From NCBI GenBank assembly GCA_025617375.2, contig JAMYGW020000008.1, forward strand, positions 310,001-374,000: a DNA stretch of 64,000 nt. The letters are read 5' to 3'. The position numbers were made by a program, and so were the translations under genes. The DNA comes from Acarospora socialis (taxonomy: Eukaryota; Ascomycota; Lecanoromycetes; Acarosporales; Acarosporaceae). Under the pieces are notes generated by a model. It did not search any database, had not been told where the DNA came from, and saw only the letters and a list, made by a program, of their open reading frames with translations. Position 1 is the stretch's first letter; each line of letters starts with the position of its first letter. Below, piece after piece: positions 12,259 through 25,882 of the stretch.

Positions 12259-15200
12259 CTTTGAACATTCTTACAATATAAAAAATATGATGTTTGACAC
12301 ACAGAAGAACATCTCAATTTTATTTATGAAGTAAATTCAGACAAACTTATCTTTATTATTTACTTCAAATAGAATGACAACACAATCAGCAATGATATCA
12401 GCTCAAGTTATACAGCTATCTTTGAGTACATTTAAGATACAGATACTGAATGTCTTTAGTGAAGAATGAGAAAAGCTGTGAGTCTTTGTGACAAAACTCA
12501 ACTTGTATATTGAATTCAATCAATCAAAGTTTCAAATCAATCAGAAAAAAACATTGTTTGCAATAATTTATCTCATGAATGCAGTCTTTAATTAAGTTAA
12601 CTTCAAGCTGCACAAGTTTCTGAAAAAGAGATATGAAGAATGCAATACAGATATGAAGTCAATGTTTAATGATTATGAACAATTTAAGAAAAAATTGAGA
12701 AAAATCTTCAAGATAATTGATGAAGAAAGAACAGCAAAGAAATAAATTCATATTTTGTGACAGAGAAAATCAATAACAATATACATCATTAAGTTTCAAT
12801 GATTAGCAATATTTATCAGATGAGATAATAAAGCACTTATTTATCAGTATTATTGTGAGTTAAGAAAGTTCATCAAAGACAAAATAGTTTAAACAAAACA
12901 ATCAGACAATCTTTAGAAAATAATTAATCTGAATATTAGTATCAATAATTGTCAATGAAAACAACAGATAAAACAAAAAAAATATTAAATGTCATTTATG
13001 ATAGAAGATCAAGAAGAAAGCTCTTGATTGTGAATGAAGTGATATGTTTCACTGATAAAACATAGAAGAATGAACTTTATGAATCTCAATGCAATTGAGA
13101 AGCACTGTCAGAAATCATGAAAGATTAAATAAATAAAGTCTAAACATCAGTCAGAGTGATTCATTAAGTTTTAGATAACACTGCAAAATGAAACACAAAT
13201 GTATTACAACTGCAGAAAACTCAAATATCTTGTTTGAGAATGCAACAGATCTCAAATGAATAGAAAAAATGTTGCAGTGATAGTTAAGAAAAATACACAT
13301 ATAGTGCATAATATTCTCAGTTAAACAGTCTGTTACAATGACATGTGCAGAGTACACATGAGTACAAAAAACAGAGTCAAATAATACTTTCAGAAATTGC
13401 ACAAGAACACAAAAGACAGATACAACATAACAGATTGATTAATTTACAAAAAGAAACTAACTATTTTTACAAAAGAATATATCAAGAAAAACATTCTTGA
13501 TGTTAAGATCAAAGAGATCAATACTCAAGAAACTCAAATAGAAAAAGACTACAATGATAACATCTGACAAGCACTGAATTTGAATGCAGATCAGAAAGAA
13601 ATCAATAAATAAAAAGTCAATATAAGACTGAAAGAAGTATATCAGCACTCAAAAAATCAATGTAAGACATTGAAAAAAGATAAGTTTCAGTTTGAGAAGC
13701 AAGAACTTAAGCAAGAGATACAAGCTCAAGAATGAGAAGTAAGACATGAGAGTGTAAAAGAAAAGAAGATGTGCAATTAACTAAATGAGTTGATAACAGC
13801 TGTTAAGAATAAATGTTTCAACAACAATGACATAATATTGTCAAAATTTCTTGTTTGAAGAACAAAGAGTTACAAAATCAAAATACACTTACTCAAAAAG
13901 TATATCACACAAAATAAAAACAGATGAATTTTCAGCAGAAAATATATATCATTTGAATTTCTGCAAAGAGTAAAAGTTTGTGAGAGTCAGTTGCAGATGA
14001 AATATGATTAATATGAATTTCAATTACACTTGAAAAGACATATAGAGCAATACAGTCTAAAATATGCAAATCTTATGATCAAAAAAAAACTCAGATGATT
14101 TCAAGAACTTTGAAGATGAGTTGAACAATTAAGTGAATCAAAAAATGAAAAGCTTTCTTGACAGAACTAGAGAACAAGAAGCTAGCAGTGTCTCAAAAAC
14201 AAGACAATGATCATTAAATATAAACAAAGATCATAATCAATAAACATCAGATCAACACATTGATGAATTCTGAAGTAGATAGTAACATTATAAATCAAAA
14301 AATAGTTAATATGTTAGAATTAGAGACACAGTGAGTGCACTGTTCATTCAACATACAAATGATGAATGAAATCATTGAAAGAATTGACAAAAAAATCTGT
14401 GTGAAGATCTCAATTCTTGAAAACTCACAAGAGATAATCTTTGACATTATAAAATCAATTGAATATGATGCAATGCTAAAGATGTCTTAATTGTGCAAAA
14501 AGAATTCAAGAATTGATTGAGTAACAAAAGAAATATGTGCAATCAAAGACACATACAAGATTTTCAAACAGTCAGAGATGAGCTTATCAGAATATAAGTC
14601 ATGAAATTACAAAATATCATTATTGAATGAAAAGCAATTTAAATGAATGTCATTGTACTCAATGAGTAAAGATCAACTCAAGAAAGTCAGAACTTATTTT
14701 GATGAGAATTTCAAGAAAAAATTCATAAAATCATTGAAATCATCAGCAGAATATTTAATTTTGTTTGTATCAAAAAAGAATGACAAGAAACAACTATGTG
14801 TCAATTATAGATAACTCAACAAAATAATCTATTGAGACAGTTATTCTCTATCATTGATAAAAGAGTTGCAAGATCAATTAAATAAGACTAAGTGATTCAT
14901 GAGTTTAGATCTTAAGAATGTCTATTATCAAGTCAGAATGAAAGAAGATGAAAAATAAAAAACAGCATTTTGAACACAATACAGACATTACAAATATATT
15001 GTCATATCATTTAAACTGAAAAATGTCTCAGTCATCTTTCAGAGATTGATCAACAACATATTAAGAGAATATCTCAATGATTTTGTAATCACATATCTCA
15101 ATGACATTCTGATATATTCAGAAGATCTTGAAGAGTATTGCAAGTATATGCAAAAGATATTAACAAAGCTCAATGAGAGAGCTCTGTATGTGAAAAGATC

Positions 15201-17497
15201 AAAAAACAGATTTAAAATTAAAAAAGTTAAGTTTTTAAATTATGTGATTTGATCTAAACAGATCAAGAAGAATTCAAGAAAAATAGAAGTAGTCAAAAAC
15301 TGATTAATATCAAAATGAATCAAGAAAGTACAGATCTTTCTAGAACTAATGAATTATTATTAAAAATTTGTATCAAACTATGCAAAAATTGCAGAATCAC
15401 TGACATATTTGATGCACAAAAACAAAAAATAACATTGAGATGAAAAGCAGAAGAATGTGTTTCACATATTAAAGAAAAGTCTTAGTGAAATGACACATCT
15501 GAGAATATTCAACTCAGTATGCAAGAAGACATTAAAAATCAACACTTTAAATTTTGCAATAAAAGTATGTTTATATCAGATTGAGAATGAACAACAAAAA
15601 CTCATAGTGTATCAATTTAGAAAACTATCAGAACTCAAGAAAAAATATGAAATTCACAACAAAAAACTTCTTACAATAATAAAAACACTACAAGACTGAA
15701 GATCTTATCTTACAAAAACAAGCAAATCAATTTAGATCTACACAGATCATAAGAATTTAAAAAATTTCACAACAACAAAGTAACTTAATCAATGACAGAT
15801 TTGTTGAACAAAACAGTTAGCAGACTATGAATTTCAAATACATTACAGAAAGAATAATGAGAATGATGAAATAAATATCTTAAACAGATAACTCAATCAT
15901 GAAGATGTACAGATGATACATGTTGAAATTTTAAGCAAAGACAATAAGAAAATTCTCACAAAGAACTTAGCAGTAATGCATAAGATGAAGCAAGCTTTCT
16001 TAATAGACAAAAAACTCATTCAGATATATCATCACAGCAGAGTTAAAGAACATTTAAAAGTTAAATGCACTGAGAACTTAGTGCAAAAAAGACACAACAT
16101 TAACAATTTTAGAAATTGAGTCATCAGAATGATTGCTGTGTGCAATTTATGCTGAAGAAATAAGATTAATTAAGATAAACAATATGATAAAGTAACATAA
16201 CTGAACACATCAGATGCATCATGAAAGTCAGTTATTATGAACTTCATTATAAAGTTATCATCATTAAAGAACTCAGCATGAAAAATGAGATTCAATAGTA
16301 TACTAATTATAGTGAATAGATTGATTAAATACACAATGTTTATTTCATTTAAAGAAATCTCAATAGCATCAGTATTAACATATATCATATTACAAGAGTT
16401 GATTAACAATCACAGACTATCAAAGAAATTCATCACAGACAGAGACAAATTGTTTATAAATAAATTTTGAAAAATGCTCACAGCAAAACTTGAAGTGAAG
16501 TATAAGATGTTGATGATATATTATTTACAGACAGATAAACAGAGTGAATGAATGAATTAAACAGTGAAAATATATTTAAAATACTATGTCAACAAGAATC
16601 AGAACAACTGAGTATGACTGTTGTTAACAGTACAGTTTGTGTACAACAATGCAAAGAATGAAATCATGAGAGAAACATCTTACTATATAAATTACAGTTA
16701 CAACTCAGAGATATAACAAGATTTCAGAGAATATGAATCACAGTGTCAAAAAGTAATTCTGAATATTGTTCAAATGAAGAAACTGCATTAAAATCTAATA
16801 AAATGAATTGAACAGCAAACAGAACAAACAACAAAGACAAGATCATTTGAAGAAGAAAAAAAGATATATTTAAAAACAAATAACATAAAAACTAAAGAAA
16901 GAAGCAGAAAGCTAGAGAACAAGAGCATTGAATCATTCAAGATTATATGAAACATCAAAGAAATAAGTTATGAATTAAATTTACTCAAGAAAATAAAAAT
17001 ATATTCAATATTTCATGCATTCATGCTACAGCACTGTGATCAATTCATATTACTTCAAGCTATTGACACATCTGTTGAACTCAACAAAGAATATGAAGTT
17101 GAGAACATTTTAGAAAAGAGAATGATTAGTGAGAAAATTCACTATCTCATAAAATAAAAAGATTACAATATCTCAAAAAGTATCTGAAAACTGAAGAAGA
17201 ATCTCAAGAATTGTGCAAGAACACTTCAATATTTTAAGAAAGAAGATCAATATTAGTTTAGAAGAATGAAGACATTAAGTCAACAAGTTATAATATTGTT
17301 TGAGAATTTTCATTCTCAGTTTCATCATTATCATTATTAAGTTCAGTAACAAGACAGTCAATCTTCTGTGCAGCACAACAATTCATTTGATTCAAAATCT
17401 TTTAAAGATGCATTATCTTGACAGTAAGAACATCAAGAGTCATATTTACATCATTTATTTTCTTTTGAAGAGAAAAACAAGTTTTGTTGAGAGATTT

Positions 17498-17692
17498 TCA
17501 CAAAACTGCAATGCACAGACAATCACAACAAGTATATTTATTACATTTTGATTTTTCATCAGTCATAACAAAGCAATTAAAATCACAGACAGTACAGAAT
17601 TCACAAGAAAATGTGATAAGATTATCACTGAGTTGAATTTTCTTTGCAATTCTTAGACAATTGAAATTTTTAAAAAGCATCATTGCTGACAA
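17498..17692 (-). other. Antisense Cys-rich frame in Gypsy A copy 2
   Basis: Counterpart of 7373-7567, in the same place between the chromodomain trace and the 3' LTR, on the opposite strand. It keeps the N-terminal stretch NFNCLRIAKKIQLSD and the first Cys pair (CEFC). Fossil; function unknown. Confidence 0.5.
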
Positions 17693-17757
17693 CAGATTTT
17701 CTATATACTCTTACTTAAATAGATTTTAGAGAATTAGTGTCTGAAAAGAAAGAATAA

Positions 17758-18117
17758 TGTTATATTATGTTTTGAGAGAAAGAAACTCATAGATTTATAC
17801 TCAGAAGTTTGCTCAGAGCATATACAAGAAAAACTGCTAGACAGCAATCATATAATACACACAACAGCTTAATGATGAGCAGATGAGCTGAGAACTCAAT
17901 TATTCAACATTAAAACATTAAAACATCAAAAGTGCTCAATACAGAGACATCAAACTCACTCTATATAATAGAATCATTTCTTTTATGAAAATGATCATAT
18001 TCAACTTAAATAATCATCTAAGAGTTAAAGTTCAGAACTGTTTCAGATCAACTTTTATATCAATAAGCATAAATTCTTAGTTCTTATACAGAAGAAATCT
18101 TCTGTGAGAACATTATA
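17758..18117 (+). repeat. 3' LTR of Gypsy A copy 2
   Basis: Starts TGTTATATTATG and ends CATTATA. It abuts the resumed interior of Gypsy B at 18118. Confidence 0.88.
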
Positions 18118-21100
18118 ATGAGATATTTAAGATACATATATCTAATGACTTCACTGAAGAAAGAGAGAAGTTTTGAGTGTTTTTAGTCAAGCTCAAACTA
18201 TATATTGAATTTAACATGAAGTGATTTTCAGAAAAACTTAAAAAGACTTTGTTTGCAATGTTTTATCTGAAGAATTCAGTCTTTAATTAAATTAATTTAT
18301 ATCTCAGAGAATTCATGAACTTGTCTGATAAAGAGAAGAAAAAAGACACTGATATGATCTTTATGAACTTTATCTGATATAAGAAAGTGTTATAATGAAT
18401 CTTCAATATCATAAACAAGAAATGAGCAGCAAAATAATGAATTCATATTATAAGACAGAATGAATCAGCAGCAAAGTATTTGATGAAATTTCAGCACATT
18501 GCAGTGTTAATGAAATGAAACAATGATGTTCTTGCATCACAATATTATTGAGATCTCAAGAAGAACATCAAAGATGAAATAGCTTGAGATGTTAAATTCA
18601 ACAATCTACAAGAAATGATTGACTTATTCATTAATATCAACAGTCATCAATGAAAATGACAGATGAAACACACTAAACATTAAGTGCAATTCTGAGAAAG
18701 ATAAGAAAGAAAGTTTGTTTAAAAGTGCTGAAGAGATAATTCAATAAATCTTAACACAATCAAAAAACATCATCACAAGTCAGAAAAAGTCAGACAAGCA
18801 GAGTTTGAATTTTAAACAGAGCAATTCAACAAGTTTTAATCATGATGAGTAAAGATTCACAAATGTTATAACTGTAAAAAGTCTGAACATCTTACAAAAT
18901 AGTGCAAGAAGCTATGCAAAGAACAAAAAGATGTTGTTATCATGAATAAAGCATCAGTAAAGAATACAAACATAATGCATGACATTTTAAGCTGAACAGT
19001 CTGCTATGACAATATATGTTGAATACATATGAACAGCAAAGACAGAGTCAGATAATATTCACAGAAGTTTAAAAAAAGTTAAAGACACAATTATAACACA
19101 ATGAGTTGATCAATACAGACAAAAGAATTAGCTATTTTTATTAAGAAAAAAAATCTTAATGCTGACATTGAAGAAACAAATGATCAAGAAACTCAAATAA
19201 AAAAAATTACAATGATAACATCTGATATATTCTGAATTCAGATGTGAATTCAGAGAATATTGATGATTAAAAAGTTAATATAAAATTCAAGATACAGCAT
19301 AAGTATTCTGCAAATCAAAGTTAAGAAGATCATAGGGAGACACTCAAGCAATAAAGAAAAAAACTTAAAGAAAAAATTTAAGTCAAAAAACTGAATCAAA
19401 GACTTCAGAAAATCAAAAATTAATAAATAAAAGTAAAAAAGAAAGTGTGCAGAGAGCTGAATAAACTATTTGAGAATATAAAAACAGCACTTCACAACAC
19501 ATTAATACTGAAAACACTTATGCAGAAATTATACAGACACAAGATTAAAGTCTGTTTACTGAGAAAACTCATTATAAATGATGAAGAACAATGACTAAAC
19601 AATGAAATCTATTTATTTTCAAACTTTTTGCAAAGAATAAAAGTCATTAAGAATCAATTGCAAAAAGAATACAATCAGTTCTGAATGAATCTGTATCTGA
19701 AATGATGCATTTTTAAGAAAAACAATAATTACATTAACTTAATGATAAAAAAGAAACTCAAGTAATTCAGAATATTATAAAGAGAAGTAAAAGAAACAGT
19801 AAAATCAAAAAACTGCAAGCTCTCTTGACAAGATTAAAGACTAAGAAGTTAGTGATGTCTCAATAAAGAAATAATGATCATAGAATATGAATCATCATGA
19901 ACATTGATGAATATTCAATTTAAACATTGATGAATTTTGAAACTGATGACAATGTTATTCACTGCAGTATAGTCTTGAGATTAGAATTAAGAACAAAATG
20001 AGTGCATTATTTAATTAATCTTTGCATGACAAATGACATCATCAAGTAAATCAAAAATGAAGTCTGTGTCAAGACTATGATTCAAGAAAATCTGCAAAAA
20101 ATAATGTTTGATATTACAGAGTCAATAGAATATGATGTAATGCTAAAAATGTCTTGACTGTGTAATTGTAATTTACAGATCAACTGAGTTACTAAAGAAA
20201 TATGTGCAGTAAAGAACACATATAAAATTTCTGAACAATCAGAAATGAGTTTATCAAAATATCAGTTATGAAATTATGAGATATCACTTCAGAATGAAAA
20301 ACAGTCAAAGTGAATATCACTGTACTCTATGAGTAAAAATTAATTTAAAAAAGTAAAAACTTATCTTGATGAGAATCTGAAGAGAGAATTCATAAAATCA
20401 TTAAAGTCATCAGCAGAATACTCAATTCTGTTTATATTAAAGAAAAATGACAAGAAATGACTGTGTGTCAATTATAAATAACTCAATGAGATAACTCATT
20501 AAAACAGTTATTTTCTATCACTAATAAAAGAGTTGCAAGACTGATTAGACAAGATTAAGTAATTCACAAGCTTAAATCTTAAGAAGATCTATTACTGTGT
20601 AAGAATGAAAGTTGAAGAGAAATGAAAAATAGTATTTCAAATAAGATATAAACATTATGAATATATTATTATGTCATTCAGACTCAAGAATGTCTCTGTT
20701 ATTTTTTAAAAACTGATTAATGATATGATCAGAAAGTATCTCAATGATTTTGTAATCACATATTTTAATGACATTCTGATATATTCAGAAGATCTTGAGA
20801 TGTATTGAGAGTATGTGTGTAAGATATTAGCAAAACTCAATGAGAAAACTTTGTATATGAAAAAATCAAAGAGCAGATTCAAAATTCAAGAAGTTAAGTT
20901 TCTTAAATATGTTATTCAATCTGATCACATCAGAAAAAATTCAGAAAAAACTACAGCAGTTAGAAACTGATCAACATCAATATAAATTAAGAAAGTATAA
21001 GTTTTTCTAAAATTAACAAACTATTATTGAAAATTTGTACTCAATTACTCTAGAATAACTGAGTCTTTTATGTAACTGATACAAAAGAAAAATAATTAAT

Positions 21101-23448
21101 ACTGAGATTAAGAACAGCAAAAAGTGTTTGATGTATTAAAAGAAAATCTCAGCAAAATAACTCATCTGATGATACTTCAGACAGTATATGAAAAAGTACT
21201 GAAAATTGATACTTTAAATTTTACAGTTAATGCATACTTATATCAGATTGAGAACAGATAACAGAAATCTGTGATTTATCAATTTAGAAAGTTATCTGAA
21301 TTCAAGAAAAAATATGAAGTTTATAATAAGAAACTACTTGTAATAGTGAAAGCACTGCAAAACTGAAGATCTTATTTTACAAAAATAAAAAAGTCAATTC
21401 AGATCTTCACTGATCACAAGAATTTAAAAAACTTTGCAACAACAAAGCAGTTAAATTAATGACAGATTTGCTGAGCAAAGTTGTTAGTTAACTTTGAATT
21501 TCAAATTCATTACAAGAAAAATAATGAAAATAATGAAGTAAATACTTTGAGTAGATAATCTGATCATGAAGAAGTGAAATAAGTTTACATTGAAATTTTA
21601 AGTGAAGACAACAACAGAATTTTTACAAAAAATTTAGCAGCAACATACAAAACAAAGTATACTCTCTTAACAGACAATGAACTCATCAGAGAATGTTATG
21701 AAACAAAAATTTATAAATATTTTGAAGTTAAATATACTGAAGATCAGATACAAGAAGATGCAATATTAACAATTTTAGAAATCAGATTTTTCATATGATT
21801 ATTAAGTGCAAATCATGTTGAAAGAATTGATCTAATAAAAATAAGTGATATAATGAAATAACAAGAATTGAATCATTGACAAAACTATGACAATCTGTTA
21901 CTATAAACTTCATAATAAAGTTATTATCATCAAAAGATTCAACATGAGAAAAGAAATTCAACAGTATATTGATTATAGTAAATAAATTGATGAAGTACAC
22001 AATGTTTATTTCATTCAAGAAAACTGCAACAGCATCAGTATTGACACAGATTATACTGCAAAAATTGATTAACAATCATAAAATATTAAGAGAATTTATT
22101 ATCAACAGAGATAAACTATTTACAAACAAGTATTGAAAAATGCTCACAGCAGAACTTAAAATAAAAATTAAAATGTTAACAGCATATCATTTACAGATGA
22201 ATGATCAGAGTAAAAGAATGAATTAAATGATCAAGATGTACTTGCAACACTATATCAACAAAAATCAAAATAACTGAGTACAGCTGTTGCTGACAACACA
22301 GTTTGTATATAATAATGCAAAGAATAAGACTATCAGAAAAATGTCATTCTATGTAAATTATGAATATTATTTCAAAGTAATGCAATTCACAAAAAATCAC
22401 AAATCAAAAAATCAATAAACAATACTAAATGTTACAGAGCTCAGAAAACTACATAAAAATTTAAGAGTGATATTACAGAGAATAGTGAACAAATCAACAA
22501 AACTGACATCATTTCAATTAAAAGAAAAAATATATTTAAAAATGAACAATATCAAGACAAAATGCAAAAGCAAAAAGCTAAATCACAAAAGCATAGAATC
22601 ATTTCTGATCAAGAAAGTAATTAAAGAATTAAGTTATAAGTTAAATTTATTAAAAAAGATGCAAATACACAGAGTATTTCATGCATCAATGCTTCAAAAG
22701 TGTAATCAGTTCATATTACTTCAAATCACTGTCACATTCATAGAATTAAACAAAGAATATGAAGTTGAGAACATTTTAAAAAGAAAAATGATTAGTGAGA
22801 AAACTCACTATCTCATCAAATGAAAAAACTATGATATCTTAGAACTTACATGAGAATTCAGAAAAAATTGTAAGAACTGTGTAAGAATATTTTGATGTTT
22901 TAAGAAGAAAATAAAGAATTAAATTATCAAAATTCATCAGACATCACATTGAATAATTAAGACAGAGTTTCAGCAGAAAAATTCTACATGATCTCATTGT
23001 TGTTGAATAATTCTCAAAGAAAACAAAGAATTTTCTTCTTAATACAATCTTGAGTTTGATACAATATTTTGTGAAGATGATCAAGCTGAACAGTTACATG
23101 AGTCTGCTCAGTAAGAAGTCAAAACTGTTTAAACTTTATTAAAAGAATATCTGACTTAAGTTTTTTACAAACTCTATTAAGAATCTTTTACAAAACATTA
23201 ATGCAAGAACAATTACAACAAATGTATTCAGCACATTTCTTATAAGAATTCATCACAATACAAAAATACTAATTATACATGCAGTAATGACAGAACATCA
23301 CTACAGAATAACTGTAAAGCAGAATTTTTTTAGCAGTGTGAAGTCAGTTATTAGATAAATGACAAGACATGATGATGAATGAAAAGTTTTTTATGTACTT
23401 TCACTTATATAAATTCTAGAGAATTAACATCTAAAAGAGAAAAAATGA

Positions 23449-23785
23449 TGTTATGATTACATCAGAATGAGTATAATATGAACTGACTTGTATATTGAGT
23501 GAGTGTTAACAGATTGTCTGTCAAGAATAAGTTACATAATAACTTAATGATTTAATGAATTAAACAGTCAACTTAATGAATCAGCTGATTGAGCAGTTGA
23601 CTCAACACTTTGAAATATTGAGTTCATAGTATATAGATAAAATTATTTTCTCTATGAAAATGATCATGTTCAACTTAAATAACAATTTAAAAATTTCATT
23701 TAACAATCATGTCTGAGAATCTTTATATTAATAAGTCAAAACTCTTAGTTCTAATACAAGAAAAATCTTTTGTAAGAATGTTACA
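23449..23785 (+). repeat. 3' LTR of Gypsy B
   Basis: Starts TGTTATGATTAC and ends ATGTTACA. The following GACAA matches the five bases before 11437. Confidence 0.87.
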
Positions 23786-25661
23786 GACAAGTGAATAAAG
23801 TGAGATTAAGCAGTTTTCACATATTGAAGTTTCTGTCAGCAAAGCATTGAATATTTTAACTGAGAAAGTTAAGACATTCTTGTGCATTGAGATTTTGAAG
23901 AGAAAACAGAACAGCAACAATGAAAATTTCAATAAATTTATGATCAAGATATTATAAATTATGCTGACACTTACAGCATTCATTACAGATAATGAGAAAG
24001 ACATTAAAAATATCAAATCTAATATTTTCACATCTGTTATCTATGCTGAAGCAGTGAGAGACTCAGTTTGAAGAAAAATGTAAAAAAATGTTATTTATGC
24101 AGAGTTGACAATTCTGACAGTCAATGAAACATAAAAGAAATTATGTCATCAAAGAATGCAAACATAGTGATCAGCAAATAAGTATTTAAATTTAAACTGA
24201 ACACTGATGAATTTCTGAACAAACTTAAAATAAAAGTTATAATGAGAGATTTCTTACAGATGTATAACATTAATTATGAGAACATCTTTGCATTTACAGT
24301 TAAATTCAATACTTTTTGAGTCTTTCTTGTTATTGTTGTTCTTAAAAATTTTGAATATCATCAAATAGATGTCAACAACATCTTTATAAAATTCTTTCTT
24401 AAAGAGATCATCTATATAATAACTTCTTTTAAAGTTCAAGTTGCATTTAACTGTGCACTGTGTATACTGCATAGTCTCTATAATCTGAAGTAAGTTGCAC
24501 AAGATTGACATAAGTAATGCATTACTGATTTGTACAAATTAAACTTTTATTAAAGCAACATCAACTTATGTCTTCTCATTCACAGCATTAAAAGAATCAT
24601 GCTGCTTCTCTATGTAAATAATATAATTATAATCTCAGTAAATCTGACACATGTTTTCTGATTCAAAAAAGTTCTTGTGAAAATGTTCAAAGTCAAAAAC
24701 TTGAGAAAAACACAGAAAATTCTTAACATACAAGTCACATACAATTACAAGAGAAAAACTCTACATCTGAATCAGACTCACTATGTAAACAAGATGTTAA
24801 GAGATCTTCATATGTAATTTGATAAGCACAAAATCATAATGATTTTATTCAATAAATATAATGTTCTTCACTCTGTCAGCTCAGCTGATCAAAGAATAGA
24901 TTAAAAACAGTATTAATATGTAATTAAAAGTTTAATGTATATGATGATTCACATTTAACTGAACATTATCTTTGTTCTAAATTAATTAAGTCAGTATCTT
25001 AGTGATTTCACAGAACATTATAAACATGTGTTTAAGAAACTGCTGTGATATGTGAGATCAATTATTAATTTAAATATTGTATATAAACTCAATGAAAGTC
25101 AAGTCATACTTAAATACTCTGACTTCAACTATATATCAGACAAACAAGATCAGAAATTAATTTTAAAACATATGTACATGCTTGAAGACAAATCAGTGTT
25201 ATGAATAAATTAAAAATAAAAATTTGTTGTCATCTTAATTACAGAGACTGAATACATAATTATATTAATATGTGTAAAAACTAAAGTCTGACTTACACAA
25301 ATGCTGCAAGACATGAATATGAATAAGTATTTTAAAGACAATTTATATCATGTGAACATCAAGAAAAATGAAACTCATTAAACAGTTTTATCTTTTCAGT
25401 TCAAGAAAGATAATCAGATTGTCTTGATTTTGATTAAGAATGTATATGTGCATGAGTGATTAAAGCACATTAACATTGTCTATTATTATATTTGTGATCT
25501 GCACAAGCAAAATTAAATTGATGTGAACTTTGTGCTCAGTCAAGACATAATAACTGATGAACTAATCAAGCTTTTATCTAAATGAATCTTTAAGCACTTT
25601 GTTGAATAACTGAGACTTATTGTTAGTGAAAGTCAATAGATGCAGTGTCACTGAGTGAAAA

Positions 25662-25882
25662 TATTGAGAAATGTGATGTTCTAACTGCTTTCATAATCTT
25701 AGTTAAGATTAACATCAGAAGTTACTCATTATTATATAGTCTACATGACAGAATATGTAAATAGACAATCTTTACAACTTACATTAATCACAGTCAAAGT
25801 CAACAGTGTACATTTCACTAGATAGACAGTTAGTCAACAGTATAGCATGAGTATTCTTTATATCTTTCAATAAATTTAAACA
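25662..25882 (+). repeat. 3' LTR of Copia C
   Basis: Same 221-bp length as the 5' LTR and readily aligned with it. Its first bases are slightly mutated. It lies 17.5 kb from its partner because 12.35 kb of Gypsy DNA was inserted between them. Confidence 0.87.

Larger units (their letters stand above)
11898..18117 (+). mobile_element. Ty3/Gypsy chromovirus fossil, family A copy 2, innermost of the nest
   Basis: LTRs lie at 11898-12258 and 17758-18117. The flanks read ATAAG before and ATGAG after, a 5-bp duplication with one transition. The element lies in the early internal region of Gypsy B. Parts: gag from about 12290; zinc-knuckle trace about 13200-13250; protease about 14230-14490; reverse transcriptase about 14640-15250 (NDILIYSEDLEEYC); RNase H about 15457-15850; integrase about 16010-16720; chromodomain trace about 17070-17160. 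Length about 6.2 kb. It is broken many times, and to the eye it looks more AT-shifted than copies 1 and 3. Confidence 0.9.
11437..23785 (+). mobile_element. Ty3/Gypsy chromovirus fossil (B), split by Gypsy A copy 2
   Basis: Two 337-bp LTRs, 11437-11773 and 23449-23785, are flanked by a perfect 5-bp duplication GACAA (11432-11436, 23786-23790). The first 124 bp of internal sequence (11774-11897) are cut by A copy 2, and the interior resumes at 18118. The element's own length is about 6.1 kb. Parts on the right side: gag from about 18130; protease about 19870-20150; reverse transcriptase about 20300-20950; RNase H about 21110-21520; integrase about 21650-22360; a relatively open frame at 22467-22823 ending in a chromodomain-like stretch (EYEVENILKRKMISEKTHY). 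It is related to family A but has a different LTR. Broken dozens of times. Confidence 0.88.
8124..25882 (+). mobile_element. Ty1/Copia fossil (C), split by a nested Gypsy element
   Basis: LTRs of 221 bp lie at 8124-8344 and 25662-25882, both ending TTTAAACA. The 5-bp target duplication is AATAT (8119-8123 and 25883-25887). Without the inserted DNA the element is about 5.4 kb. The left part holds a Copia-type gag trace (about 9050-9240, FLQTLSENYTVIYDAI), a zinc knuckle (about 9430-9480) and the end of a Copia-type integrase (about 10900-11190, QNKFMNLE). The right part holds reverse transcriptase (about 24330-25000, DVNNIFIKFFLKEIIYI) and RNase H (about 25100-25350). The order integrase before reverse transcriptase marks Copia. 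It is broken many times and is the oldest of the three nested elements. Confidence 0.87.
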
